Part shown: one piece after another, positions 1-12,500 of the stretch
How the letters are laid out: every line of letters begins with the position of its first letter
Numbering within the stretch: position 1 is the stretch's first letter
Assembly (NCBI RefSeq): GCF_001640805.2
Contig: NC_066847.1
Span: forward strand, 24,233,504 to 24,297,503
Length of the DNA: 64,000 nt
Source of the DNA: Lates calcarifer
Taxonomy: Eukaryota; Chordata; Actinopteri; Centropomidae
Reading direction: 5' to 3'
Notes under the pieces: model-generated
What the model saw: only the letters and a program-made list of their open reading frames with translations
Database searches by the model: none
What the model was told of the DNA's origin: nothing
Position numbers and translations under genes: made by a program

Positions 1-73
1 AATTACTCTGAGTCAATTGTGAAACTATACTGTGTGTGTTGGTCATGTCTTTACATATGATGGGCGGACCTAC

Positions 74-210
74 CGTGTTGCTAAAAGTGGATAAGTGTGC
101 GCAGGGCTCTGCCAGGCCTCCTTGCCTCGTGGTAGACTGTCATACAGCAGCAGGTCTTTCTCAGTCACTACCACCAGCACTGGCCTCCAGGACTCCTTCT
201 CGCTCTCTGT
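74..210 (-). CDS. sntb1: sntb1 exon 5: PH2 start
   Basis: Acceptor CTGCAG, donor GTAGGT, 45 codons plus two bases. It encodes [25 protein letters not shown] and HTYPLLAT, the PH2 beginning. The following exons fall outside the window. Confidence 0.93.
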
Positions 211-3200
211 CTGCAGCACAAACAGATAAACAGTGAGACATGGACAGCTCTCCCTGTCTATCCATTTTCTGTACCCACTTATTCAAATGAAAAAAGAAAA
301 CAAAAGAAAACAAAGCTGGCTCCAAATGTTAGTTATTTTCTTTTTGGATTATTGCACTGTTTTACCTGTCTGAAGTAATACATTTCAGTATTAAATGGTA
401 TATTTTATAACATTGACAGCTGTATTAGTTTGTACTTAGTTGAAACTGAACAAGTGATTGTTAAAATTCAGTTACTCGCTCAAGGTTGCTCAGCTTGTAT
501 TGAAACAAGCACAACCTCCATTGATTTGATGCTGCAGAGTTTGATGTAGCTATGCCGTCTTACATTTGTCACGAATACTGAAATTGTCTTCAGGTTTACA
601 GATGAAAGCAGATATTTCATCAGAGATATCAATGGTTGTGTGCCAGTGAGTTGCTTTATAGGACTAATGTTGTGTCAGAGAGAGGAACGGCGCATGTGTG
701 TGTTTAATAAGACTGTGCGTATACTTAGTAGCGGGTATAGACCAGTTTTCGCCTCTCAACTTAATCCATGACTGGAAAGGCAAACACTATTTTATTTTTC
801 TCTCTCATGCACACTCTTATTCTTTCAGTCTCTCTAGGAATGGCTAAAAATAAAGATGCCTGTGGTTTGCAGGTGTGGGTACACTTTCATTACATTTGCT
901 TTGCTGTGGCCCTTCGCCCACCCATCATTGCTAATGAGCAAAACCCCTCGCTTTCCTTTCAGAAACACACACTGTTAATCTCTTAACTTAGAGCAGACAC
1001 ACACACGTATGCACATACACACACAACCCCATATATTTCATTTTACAATACTCCATAACTATTCTCATTATGAGAGCTTATCTGTGGCCCAGCCATGGAA
1101 TCCTAAGCTGTTCTTTGAAGCTCTGCCTCAGCCAATCATACTGTGGGATTTAGAGGGTCAAAGGTCGGCTTTTTAACATAATGAGAATATGTTGCTAAGT
1201 AACAGTATTGTACTGCATTTGAAGGATCAAATATTGGCAAATTCATGAGGACTAAATTAGACAGGTATGGCTGTGTGTGTGTGTGTGTTTGTGGTGTGTG
1301 TTTGCACAGGTGTGTCTGTATGTGAAAGGAAGAGTTAAGCTTTAGCTGTGTACTCGCTTGTGTGAATTTCAAAAATGTGTGCATCTGTGTGTGCAGTAGA
1401 TAAAGCATAAAGCAAAAATATGCATACAAACAGGTATATGTGCACACACACACACACATTTAGAATTGTATATTTATGAGGACCCTCATTGCCATAACGT
1501 ATTCCTGAGCTCGTGACCTCAACAGTCACGACTACATGCCAAACTCCAAGCCTTGTTCTAAACTTCAACTGCCACTTGAGTCAAATGAGTGCAAGTGATG
1601 ATGATGATCGCCTGAAAGTGTGAGATGTTATGTTATTTATACAATTAGCAGGTCTTCTCCATCTTTGTGACAGCCTGCTTTTGACTCTGCCTTCAAGTAT
1701 GGCTATTTGGATATGTCCAAATGATACATACATACAAACTAGTACATTTCAAGCATAACTGGCTTTTACACACCATCAACACTGCATCTAAAGACAGCGT
1801 TAGTGTAACATGGCAGCCCATCTATCCGCTAAATAAAAAAACTATATAGCCTAAAAGCAACTGATCAATTAATATATGAATCAATATATAAAAGGACAAT
1901 TTTAAGTGATGCACATCAGAACAACATTAATAAATAGGCAATACATAAGGAACAAGGCTGGTTATAGGTGAAGAACCAAATCTTCACCTATAACCAGCCT
2001 ACTGTAGAGAGGAGAACCATGTCCTTAACTCCAAAAATGTCGGCACTTTTAAGGTGTAAAAGTCATATTGGACCTCATAAAGATAGAACAGAAGCACACA
2101 CATGCAATTAAACACCTACACACCATATTCACAAAATGGTAATAACAGAGAGGGTACCCCATTAAAAATGTGAGGAATCTAAATCTAGAAGCACTGGTGT
2201 CACATGCACACACACACACACTCATACCTGCATATGCATATGATTGTACAGTTGGGTATTATGAATTTTACATTCCCTACCTCTCTCTCACATACAAACA
2301 CGCACACACTCCTACCTTCCCTGCCAGCCATCCCAGGTGTCGTATCTCTTTGCTGCCAGCAACCCCCGTCCTGACTGTGTTCTGGATGACCTCTGCCAGT
2401 GCCTGCTGTGGTGGGATGACAGTTTTCAGGATAGATGACGGCTCAGAATGCATTAGATTCAAAGCAGCTCTGCAGGAGCTGAATTGCGGCCACTGAAATA
2501 TCTTATTCTAATGGTCAGGCTGATGATGAGAGTCACCTGTAAAAATCAATGCAATCAAAGACAGACCTGTGCCAGTGTGGATGTCACAGAGTGCATGGCA
2601 GAGAACCAGGACAGGGCAGATGGTTGGTCTGGGCACCGCAGCACCACTGTGTGCCTGGCGTCGGGGGAGTGTAGCTCCAGTTGTCTGGAAGAGAAGATAA
2701 GAAAAGTTCAAACAGCTTTAACCTCTTTGTTATCACTGAAGGGTTCTAAAACTTTTGTAGTTCACAACCTTATTCCTTTTTGCATATTGAAAATGTATTG
2801 CCAGGCTTATCGGGCAGACCCAATTTGACTCAGTTTAGTCTCAACTCATAGCTTCAGAAGCCAAATGTTCAGCTTCAGCAGATGCTCATTTGTCTCATTC
2901 ACTTGAAGATGGGCACTCAGTCAGAACGATGTAATGAAGTGCACTGAAATTTGAGTTTATTCAAAACACGAATTTTTGCTCTTGCATCCTCTGCGGGCCA
3001 TATGACACAATACCGTCTCCCACTAAATTTCCATAACTAATCTGCTTATATCATAAGGGAGTATTTCTGGCCTCGAGAGAAATGCATCTGTAGGATGCTT
3101 CCCCATCTCCCTGAATGGCTCTTTGATTGTGTGCTCAGTGAATATGAATTTTAAGAAGGTACATGTGACAGCCTTTACAGTGCATAATGCAGTGTGCTGT

Positions 3201-6200
3201 CGCTTCATACTGTAGCTTCAGTACAGCTGGTGTTCATGTCATGAGTAAAATTCAACTAGTCTTCAGTGTGTACCTCATGAAATGGGGCGACAGTACAGTC
3301 AGGAAAACCTACTACAGGAAGCGCACGGAACAGGTTTCTGGGAGCACAGGTTCAGTTTTAACCCACAACATCAATAGAAATGCACTCTTGATCCGGTGAG
3401 GTAACCACCAACTCTGAAAAATCTGTGTTAACAGCACTCTACTGTCCAGGTGCTCCCAGTGTTTAAAAAAAGAAACTACTCCAAACCCAGTGTGGTTTCA
3501 ACTCTGCAAACATGCTTCCTTTGCAGCTTTCCGTATCCACACACACTGGGGACCTGGAAAAGCCCCAGTGAATGTGATGAATCTGCTCTTCCATCAAACC
3601 CTCGGAGGCGGGAGAGACCGTCTAGATCTGCTCCAGGTGTGTTATTCTGGGTTAAAAATAGAGCTGGTGCCTGTAAAAGGCAAGTTGATTGAGGACATGC
3701 CAAGGGAGAGCGGAAGGGGAGGAATGAACTGGGGGTGAGGGGTGAGGTAGGGACTCCAAGACCAGATGTGCGTTCAGTAGAGGAGGTTCTTTAAGGATGG
3801 TGTCATTCTGACTCCCATGAGTTATACTTGACCTGTTGTTTTCTGGCCAAGACGTGGAGTGACTGTGAGGCAAAAGCTGCTTTCACACATGCAGAGCAAC
3901 CCTGAACTTTTCTAGACATTACCTGGAAGAGTTTTATGTGTGAATGCAAATGTCCACAACACTTGAACCTAATATTAAACGAACTTTACCCGGCCAGCTC
4001 CCTAGTATTAAGTCTGTATCATGTCAGCGAACGAGTGGGCCTGTGTTTCTGCCCTCTCTCCTGCACACTATAACCAGTCGCCATCCCTCACCCCCAACCA
4101 AATAGAGTATTTCCAGTGGGTAAGAACACATCTCACACACACAATCTATGGTTGTGGGTGGCATGTGTGAAAGGGCAACTCCAGACAATGTCCAGATCTA
4201 ATTCTCCAAATATTGTTTGGAGTTCATATGTGCAAATGGCTTAAGTTACCTCATCTCTTGCATGCATGAGGGAATCACTGGAAGAGAAACACACGGACTG
4301 CATGTAATTACATAAGTCTGGTCCTGATTGCATGATGATCAGCCTCTCACTTGATCAAAGGGTAATTGTTCTCACAGGATTATCACTATGTATAGCAAAT
4401 ATGTATTCAAGCTTGGTAGGTCTCTTCCAGCATACAGATGTGCAATAATCGTACTCTGTATGCACACATAACAGTTACATGTAAGAGAAGTTTTAACCAT
4501 TGATCATGTGATCATTGAACAAATGATCATGTCTTCAATGCAATAAAACAAAATATAAGCCTAAATGTATGTCAAAGAGGGCGACACGGTGGTGCAGTGG
4601 TGCAGTGGTCAGCACTGTCGCCTCACAGCAAGGTTCGAGCCCCAGTTTGAGCCTGGTCCAGGTGAGTTTGCATGTTCTCCCTGTGCCTGCATGGGTTCTC
4701 TCCGGGTACTCCGGCTTCCTCCCACAGTCACATGCGCGTTAGGTTAATTGGTAACTCTAAATTGGCCGTAGGTGTAAATGTGAGTGTATCTGTATATGTT
4801 GGCCCTGCGATGGACTGGTGATCCATACAGGGTGTACCCTGCCTCTTGCCCAATGACAGCTGGGATAGGCCCCAGCCCCCCTACGACCCTTAACGGATAA
4901 GCAGTATAGATAATGGATGGATGGATGGATGGATGGATGGATGTCAAAGAGAACAAGAAAACATAGTTAGATTAAACAATTAATCAGTTCAGTTGTTTGT
5001 TTTGGTCCACCCCCACCTCTGCTTAAATCCAGACGATGACTCAACATGGATTAACTGTTGCTGCACCATAGACAGACTGCAACCAGAGCTGTTCTTAAGC
5101 CTTTTGGGACAAATCAAGTCTGAAGTCTTGAGTTGAAATAAGACTCAAGCTACATCTAAAGTCCTTAAATCTTAATAAGGAAATTGCAAGACACTTACAG
5201 GGTTACTCTAGCATATTGCTGGCAGACTCACACTGCAATAATGTTTAAATGTTAAAAAGTTTTAAACTGTAGGTCAGACAAAACAAGCTATTTGAAGATG
5301 ATGCCATCATCAGGGTTATTATTTTCACAAAGCTTCCTCCAGTTCCACAAAAACATTTTTACAACTGTTTTCACAGGTTGTGTAGTACTCCTAATGACGG
5401 GTAAACTGTCTTGTAAAAATTGACATGTGAAATTGGAGTCGACCTTTAATTTTTCTGCTTTTTTCTTGTCCCATCTCAAGTCAAGTCCTTGGACAGTTAA
5501 CATTCAAGTACAGTCACTCATTTCTGTGGCTTGAGCCAAACTTAAGTCCAACTGTCAAGCCTCAAGTCTTCAGCTCTAACTCATCAGGATGTAAAACCCT
5601 ACCTTCTTCACTGAACAATGTGTAAATATTAGTCCAGTGTGTTGGACTGCCTCCAGTTGTTAAAACACAAGATAATAAATAACAGGTTGTATCACTCCAG
5701 TTTTAAGCTCAATTTTCTCCACCTGACCAAGATAAAAGAAGATGTGAAAACATATACACCAAGGTTGTTTTTTGCATTCAAAAAATGTTAAGGTCAAGGT
5801 TAAACTGCAGTACTGTCTGTAGAGAATGTCATACTGTGAGGAACCGTGCTGGTTCTGCCACGAGTCATCTCCTGTTTTTTTTTTTTTTTACACAGCTGTA
5901 CACTGTACACTGAAAGTTTCAAGTCTGTTGTTGATTTGTGGCAAAGGAAGAATGAGATAGATTTCATCCTTAGGAGCTAAATCCTTTGTCTTCTCTTTCT
6001 CTTTCCCTTATCTTTGCTCATTTATGTATTTCCAGTTCTTTCTCAATATCTTTCTTCCCCCTTTTCTCCTCCACCTCTTCTCACTTTCACTTTCTCCTTT
6101 TACCCCGTCCTCTCCATACTTCTCATAACATTTTTAATCTGCACTGTAAATCATTAGGGTGTAATTATATCGAAAGCTACACTCATATACAGTTTATGTT

Positions 6201-9200
6201 AAGGTGAGGAAAATTTCTTCAGCATGTCCAAGTTAAGATTACAATAAATCAAGTCTGTCTTTATTCAAAAGTAAAAATTATGACTCTTCTCCTTTCTTCT
6301 CTTCTCTTCTCTTCTCCCCAATCTACTCCCTCACTGCTCTTTCCTTGTCTCTTATCACCATTTCTCATCGCTGTATGCGTCCCGCCTTTCCTCGTTCTGT
6401 CCTCTTAGGCTTAAACACAGTTTAAACAACATCTGCTGAAATGAACAGAGAATCCCTCAGAGGGGTGCAACATTGCAGAGTCTAGTAAAAAAAAGGAAAA
6501 GCAGGATTTCACTGTCATTTAACACGGAGCCTTTTAAACCATTCCAGTTTTGAAACCAAAATAAGAAAAACAGAGAGTAAGTTTAGCCTTGCTCTGCAGT
6601 CTTTAACTTTATAGTATAAATGTGACATCCCTTTTTAACATTCATGGACATGGATTAAACATGGTAGACCACATTTCAACTTGGGTGTCCTCCCATTCAA
6701 ACATTTACTAAATGTTTACCAGTGAGTCAAAGGGGAATTTGTCCTCGTTGAGTAAGGAAGGAACTTCATAAAAAAAACATGCGGTCAAGGTAAATTTGGC
6801 AGAGGGCTGCCGCAAAGCTTTATCAAACCACAAAACAGTCTGTTATCTGTGCGAAGCAAAAACTCACCTTGTTACGAGATGAAATTCCTTCAATAACTGG
6901 CTGACCAATAAAGTCAAAGTTATGGCAAATGAAGTGAATGTTCAACCCTATTGTGCTCATAAAGAGTTTAATACATCATCTGAGATTTGTGAATGTGCAG
7001 CTCAAAGTTTAACCAAACAGTCAAACAGGGCATTTCAAAGTTATGATTCAATTCTGTTTCAGGGGAAATCAGTTTAACGCATATTTTCATTTTCAGGAAA
7101 AAAAAAAAAAAAAACTTGTTAAACTTTGTTAGTTACGCAGATTCATATCTAGGAACAACTGACCAGTGCAACAACAGCGTTATGCTTCAGTAGAGTTAAA
7201 CTCCAGTCATATACTCCGTCCAAACAAGCCTGTTCACATCAATTTTTAAAAGCTGTTCCCACCAAGAGGCTTTCCATTATTTTTCCAGTCAAGACTCTCA
7301 TAAATGGAACTGGACAAATCTCACAGTTTTCGACAGTCTTGTCGCAGTGTTTCTGAAAACCTCAGTGATCCCTGTGTGTGGGGGAGACCAAGGTTTTTAA
7401 ACTGGATCCAGTGACAAGCTACAGCATGTCCATATCATTGTCTTCACTTGTGGCTAAAGCTGAATTACCGGCCTGGAAATCAGCTGATTGTCTCCAGGCC
7501 TCGGGGCTCTAGCTTCACAGGCAATTTATGGCAATTGGTTTGGGATTATATAATCAACTGCAACTTTTTGGGGGGAATCCGCTGCCATGATGAGGGTCTG
7601 CTTTATTACCTGAGCTTGAGGTCCTGCCAGGTGTTAAAAACTAGCTTTAGCTTGGCTCTGTTCAGTTCTGGTTTGTTTTATTGTTGCCAGGTAACAAGCA
7701 AAGTGCTGGGCAGATGCATAAAATGTGGCTTGTGAAGAAAATCTAGTGAAAATCCCTTTGAACCAAAAACTGGTTCAAACATTTTAGTAAAGGAGAATTA
7801 GAGGTGCTTGCACAGAGCCAGGCTAGCTGTTTCCCCCTGAATCCACTCTTTATGCTAAGCTAAGCTCATTGCCTCCAGGCACTACCTCCATAGTTAATAC
7901 AGTATCAATGATACTGATCTTCTCATCTAACTCTCAGCAAACCTGGGGTCGTGTTTTAATCCAGATGGGGACTCAGGGGTGCTACGCCCCTAGCAGGGTT
8001 ATCATGTGTATACGCACAACAGACACCTTATTTACTTTTTGATGCTGTTTCAAAGAATATGTGCACAGTGCGAGCGTGGCTTCAGATCCTGGTCAGCATT
8101 TGAACTGATCTCAAGCCCACATCTCTAACCTGAAGAGTCATGGTGGTGCTCACACTGCCTCAGGCAAAGTACAGACAGTCTCTGTCAGTAACTTGCTCGA
8201 CAAAGACTGTACACATTCCCTGCAAGGAAACATGTTACAGTTACATTTATATCTGTCAGGAGTTATGTACATTTTTTTCAGTGGTCAACACAAGTTTTGC
8301 CAGTAACAGAGGACCATCTGCTCTGTCCAAGAAAGATGTTCTTTTTCATTTTGTTAGTGTTTGTGTGTTTTGTTTGTGGGTGCTCGCATGCACATTTTAC
8401 AATTTCAGCATCAAGCCATCTAACAACATCTATACAGACAAGAAAACTTTGAAGTCCCTGCTCACTGTCACCACTTGATGTTTCTTCCATCATCCGAAGC
8501 TTTGAAATTCAGCGAGGTTCAACTGTGTCACACTTCTAAAATCATACATATGCAGAGGAGGCAGCACATGTGGATGGAACGGACAACAGGACAGAGAGAG
8601 AGACAGAGAATTGTAGCGAAATAAATAAAAAAAAGAGAGAGAGAGAGTGATGGGAAGAGGATGGAGATAGAAGAGAACTGATTCAGACATAGGGGAGTGG
8701 ATAGGGAGAAGACAAAAGGAGCAGGAAAACACAAACACAAACAAGTGTTTGAAAAACACAAGGTGGAAAAAAGCAAAGACAAAAGAAGGAATGACAAGTG
8801 GGAATGGAAACAACATAGTAAGAGAGAAACCAAGGGTGAGACAAGTAGGACAGAAGACACACATTCACAGCCTGTGACACCAAAAAAGCTGAAAGAGGCC
8901 CAATTCTCTTTGATTGGGCCATTGTCACATTACCAACCAATTAACTTGACGACACCTCCTAACAGACCACCCCCTGCTGACTGAGAATTATCTGAACGCT
9001 ACTTCAAACGTCTGTCTTTAAGAAAATGTGAAAATGGCCTAAAAAATGTCGGAGAAAACATTACTGAATAATCCCTTCAGGATATTAGAAGAAGCTGCAG
9101 ACTCAGGGGATGACTTTTATATCCTCTGACTGTTGAGTTAAAGAGCAGAGAAGAATTAGTTAACCTTTGGTTAATGAAGGTAATCATATTGGGGGGTTTG

Positions 9201-9467
9201 CCACTGACATACTTTTCTTACTGCAACATACAGACGAGTGACAAACTGAATAAATGAGCGGAGAAACATAATGAATGCAGATGCAGGTGCACTACATGGT
9301 ATAATTAAGCAATTAACATCCAATAACGCTCAGTGGCATGATTAATTAATGCTGAGCAGGCCGAGCTGATTCTGGTTTCGCGTCAAGACGGCAAGAGGAA
9401 AACATCTAAGTGACTTTGAAGGAGGGTTCAGGAGCTTCAGCCCCAAAGACCGGTCAACTGGTTGGTG

Positions 9468-9505
<38 letters not shown>

Positions 9506-12500
9506 GTCTCACACCTACCTGTTCTCAGGGTCTGGCGTGGTCATGGCTCTGGTTACATAACACATCTTGAGTGGTATGCACCTTCTGTCGCCCTGCAGAG
9601 ACAGGGAGGGCTGGGAAGCTGGGCTCGGAGGGTCAAACAAGGAGGAGGAGGAGGTGATGGGAGGGCTGCCGATGCGGGGAGACTCAGGAGGGGGAGTTTC
9701 CCAGCCGATCTCCGACACAGGGGAGCCCTTTTTGACGTACGGCGTGGCCTCCCGCATGTATTTGACTGATTAGGAAAGAAAAAATATCAGTATATAGTGA
9801 GGTAAAGATTCAACAGGGGCATGAAAGTGACACAGTTTGTTTTTAAATGTTCAGGAGTCATTTCTGGTCAGGGTTGGGGGTTGGGGAAGTGGTTAGTTTG
9901 AGCATACTAACTGGCACAGAAAATCGTTTAACAGGATAGAGGTCACTGACCCACAAACTTATTTTATAGTGTTATAAAAACTGCAGTCACTTTCCTGGTT
10001 TAACACTGAACAGTACACTGTGAACTTTGTTTTGCTTAATGCTTAATGAATAAATTGACTTTTTATGTTTTCAATATTTAAGTTTTGGAGAAAAAACTTA
10101 ACAGAATTTAAATTGCATAACAAAACTGGCAATGTTCTAACATCATTTAACACAAAGGTCAATTAAAATGTGAGAGTTTGACCCTGTAGTCATCTTTTGA
10201 TGTAAAAACCCAAATGCATTTGAGCAGCAGTAAGTAAACTGTAACTTGCTGTTTTAAAGTGGTTGTAGTTGGGGTTTCTTGCTACAGGTCAGAGGAAGGA
10301 TGTAGGGATACCACAGATTTTCAGATACAAAGCTGAAATAGAAACAGTTGAGGTACACGGGGCAGCAGAGAGGAAGGTAATTCTCAGCAACAGCTCTGTG
10401 TATTAATGACGCTTGAACTCTGGGCGCAAAGGCCCAGGAGGATGTGTGGGCAGCCCGTGGAAACTTGCCAGCATGTAATTTCCTTCTTCAGTAACAAAAC
10501 GTTTGATTATGACTCTGCTCAATAACAGCATTATCCTACTCCCACTGGGTGGTTCAGGTTTACATGAAAGGATGAATGGATTTTCTTTAAAGTAAACTCT
10601 TTACGTTACGTTGTAAAATGAATTATGTACAACTTGTCATTCTATCACCGAGCGATACGCAAATGAAGCAGTTCGTGTTTGATGCACAGACAGCAGGAAG
10701 CTCGGTTGATTGAGTGATTACCTTTCGTCCTCTGGCACAGTCGGCCCCCTCTGCTGCCAGTTTGAAATGATCACAGCAAAAATGTTAAAATGCCAATAGC
10801 CAAAACAGACTTGGGGTGGCTCATCGCCTCCTGGTTAATGTCTTAAAATGTAAGTATTCTTCCTGATGATTCAAACCTTGTCTCTGGAGCTACAGGCGAG
10901 CAGTGTGACAGAGAGAGTTAAGGCACCAAAAACACCGACTCTACCCCCACAGCTCTCAACAGCTCCAGATATTATGGTCACAACTGATGCTGCCGGGCCG
11001 CCTCAGAAACTTTCTGAGCGGTAAAACAGGAAGCTTTACTTGTAAAAGTCAAACTCTGAATCACTGGAGGCTTTACAACTATTTTAAAATTCCTCATGTT
11101 TTTAGATTTGAGGAGTGGAGAAGAAAAGTGAAGACAGGACACATGTTTTGATGAAAGACAGAAATAGAGAGGCAGAGATAAAGTAGGCGCTTAGCACGCT
11201 CTCTATGTCCTGAATGTTCTGAATCCCTGGTATGCCCTGGATGTTTAATTGGCATATCCCACTGTACGAGCCGCGTATAATTGGCATATGGCTGGTGGCA
11301 TTTATAATCCAGCATGTGAACTATTCTTGGGAGAAGCACTATAGACCCCTGTGAGACTGTAACAAGCCTAACCACCAACCTGTAGAGGAGAGATGACAGG
11401 CTGACACAAAACACAAGAGGAAAAGACGGGGGTGATGTGAGAGTGTCCTCAATGGACCTACAGAGACGACGTGATCCAGTTGCACAGCAGAATAACCCAC
11501 ACAGTCAGATCAAATTAAAATGGCTGAAAAACGGCTGATGTATGTGTTAAAACGCATCATAACAAAGAACAATGCCAGTGAATTCAATGGACTGACAAAA
11601 GACTGAATCTGCTGCAGTCGGCGATGGCAACCTCATCTGGTTTTGTTTGTTAGGAGCCGTGCATTTGTGCAAACTAAGGTGACACAAAGGACTGTGTAGG
11701 ATTTTAATTTGGAAAGGAAAGACCAACACAGTTTTCAGATTTGAGATACACTTGTTTGAGTGCAACGATTCCCACTAACACAGACTGTCTGCCTCAACTC
11801 TGTGCTGCAAAGCATGATGAATCTGCAAATGAACATGAGGAAACACCTCAGATCCACAAAAAGTGTGCCTGTGTCAGAGTGGGTCATTGTCTGTTCCCAC
11901 TTCAAACACTTCATAAACACTTCTCACTTCGTTCCCTTTAAAATGATGTTACCGGTGACTCCCACATCCCATGTTTGTTTGTGCCATCATGTTCTGTTGG
12001 GGAGATTTAGTCTTAGACACATTCGTCCTTGTTCTGTCAGCATGAGCGTTCGAGTCTGCGCTGGTTTGTACGACAACCTACTCCTGAGACTTGGGATCTA
12101 ACGCAAACTGTAGCCACGAAGCCTGAGCTGTAGCTGACCTACTCCTCAAAAATGTAGCTGCACATCAGGGCTATGATGACGGTACCATGAACCACACAAA
12201 CTGTCATTGGTCAGCATAGCTACCACAACATGAAGCAGTTGTCAGTAAAACATTTACTATAAACCTTCTGCTCACTTCAGTCCCTACTTACTATCAGTGT
12301 GAATACAGCGACTCCATGGAATAGCCCCATACTGAGTAATGAGACAAGATGAATCTTCCCTCAGTTGCTCCTTATCACAGAGTTAATGAAACCATGCACA
12401 CACAGTTACTGTTGGGAGTATAATTAAAGCAATGATAACACCTAATCAGGTATAATACATCCATCTAGTGTTGGAGGACTGATATCAAGGGGAGAAATCA

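Larger units (their letters stand above)
2685..9518 (-). other. sntb1 intron 2
   Basis: A 6.8-kb intron. It contains the SINE at 4580-4940, a pyrimidine-rich CTTTT/CTTCT stretch at 6283-6320, an A-run near 7098-7114, a dispersed repeat near 7790-7935, purine-rich sequence at 8590-8830 and a GT microsatellite at its 5' end. I recognise no exon in it. Confidence 0.75.

Noticed and set aside
4580..4660. tRNA-like promoter boxes suggesting a tRNA gene
   Set aside because: There is no clover-leaf with intact acceptor and anticodon arms; the boxes belong to the head of a SINE with target-site duplication.
4909..4942. Tandem ATGG units considered as a minisatellite or array
   Set aside because: They are the 3' tail of the SINE and the duplication follows them directly.
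8490..8984. Several overlapping frames on both strands, one Lys-rich and one Leu/Phe-rich
   Set aside because: A purine-rich stretch inside sntb1 intron 2 is open in several frames at once, which reflects composition rather than coding.
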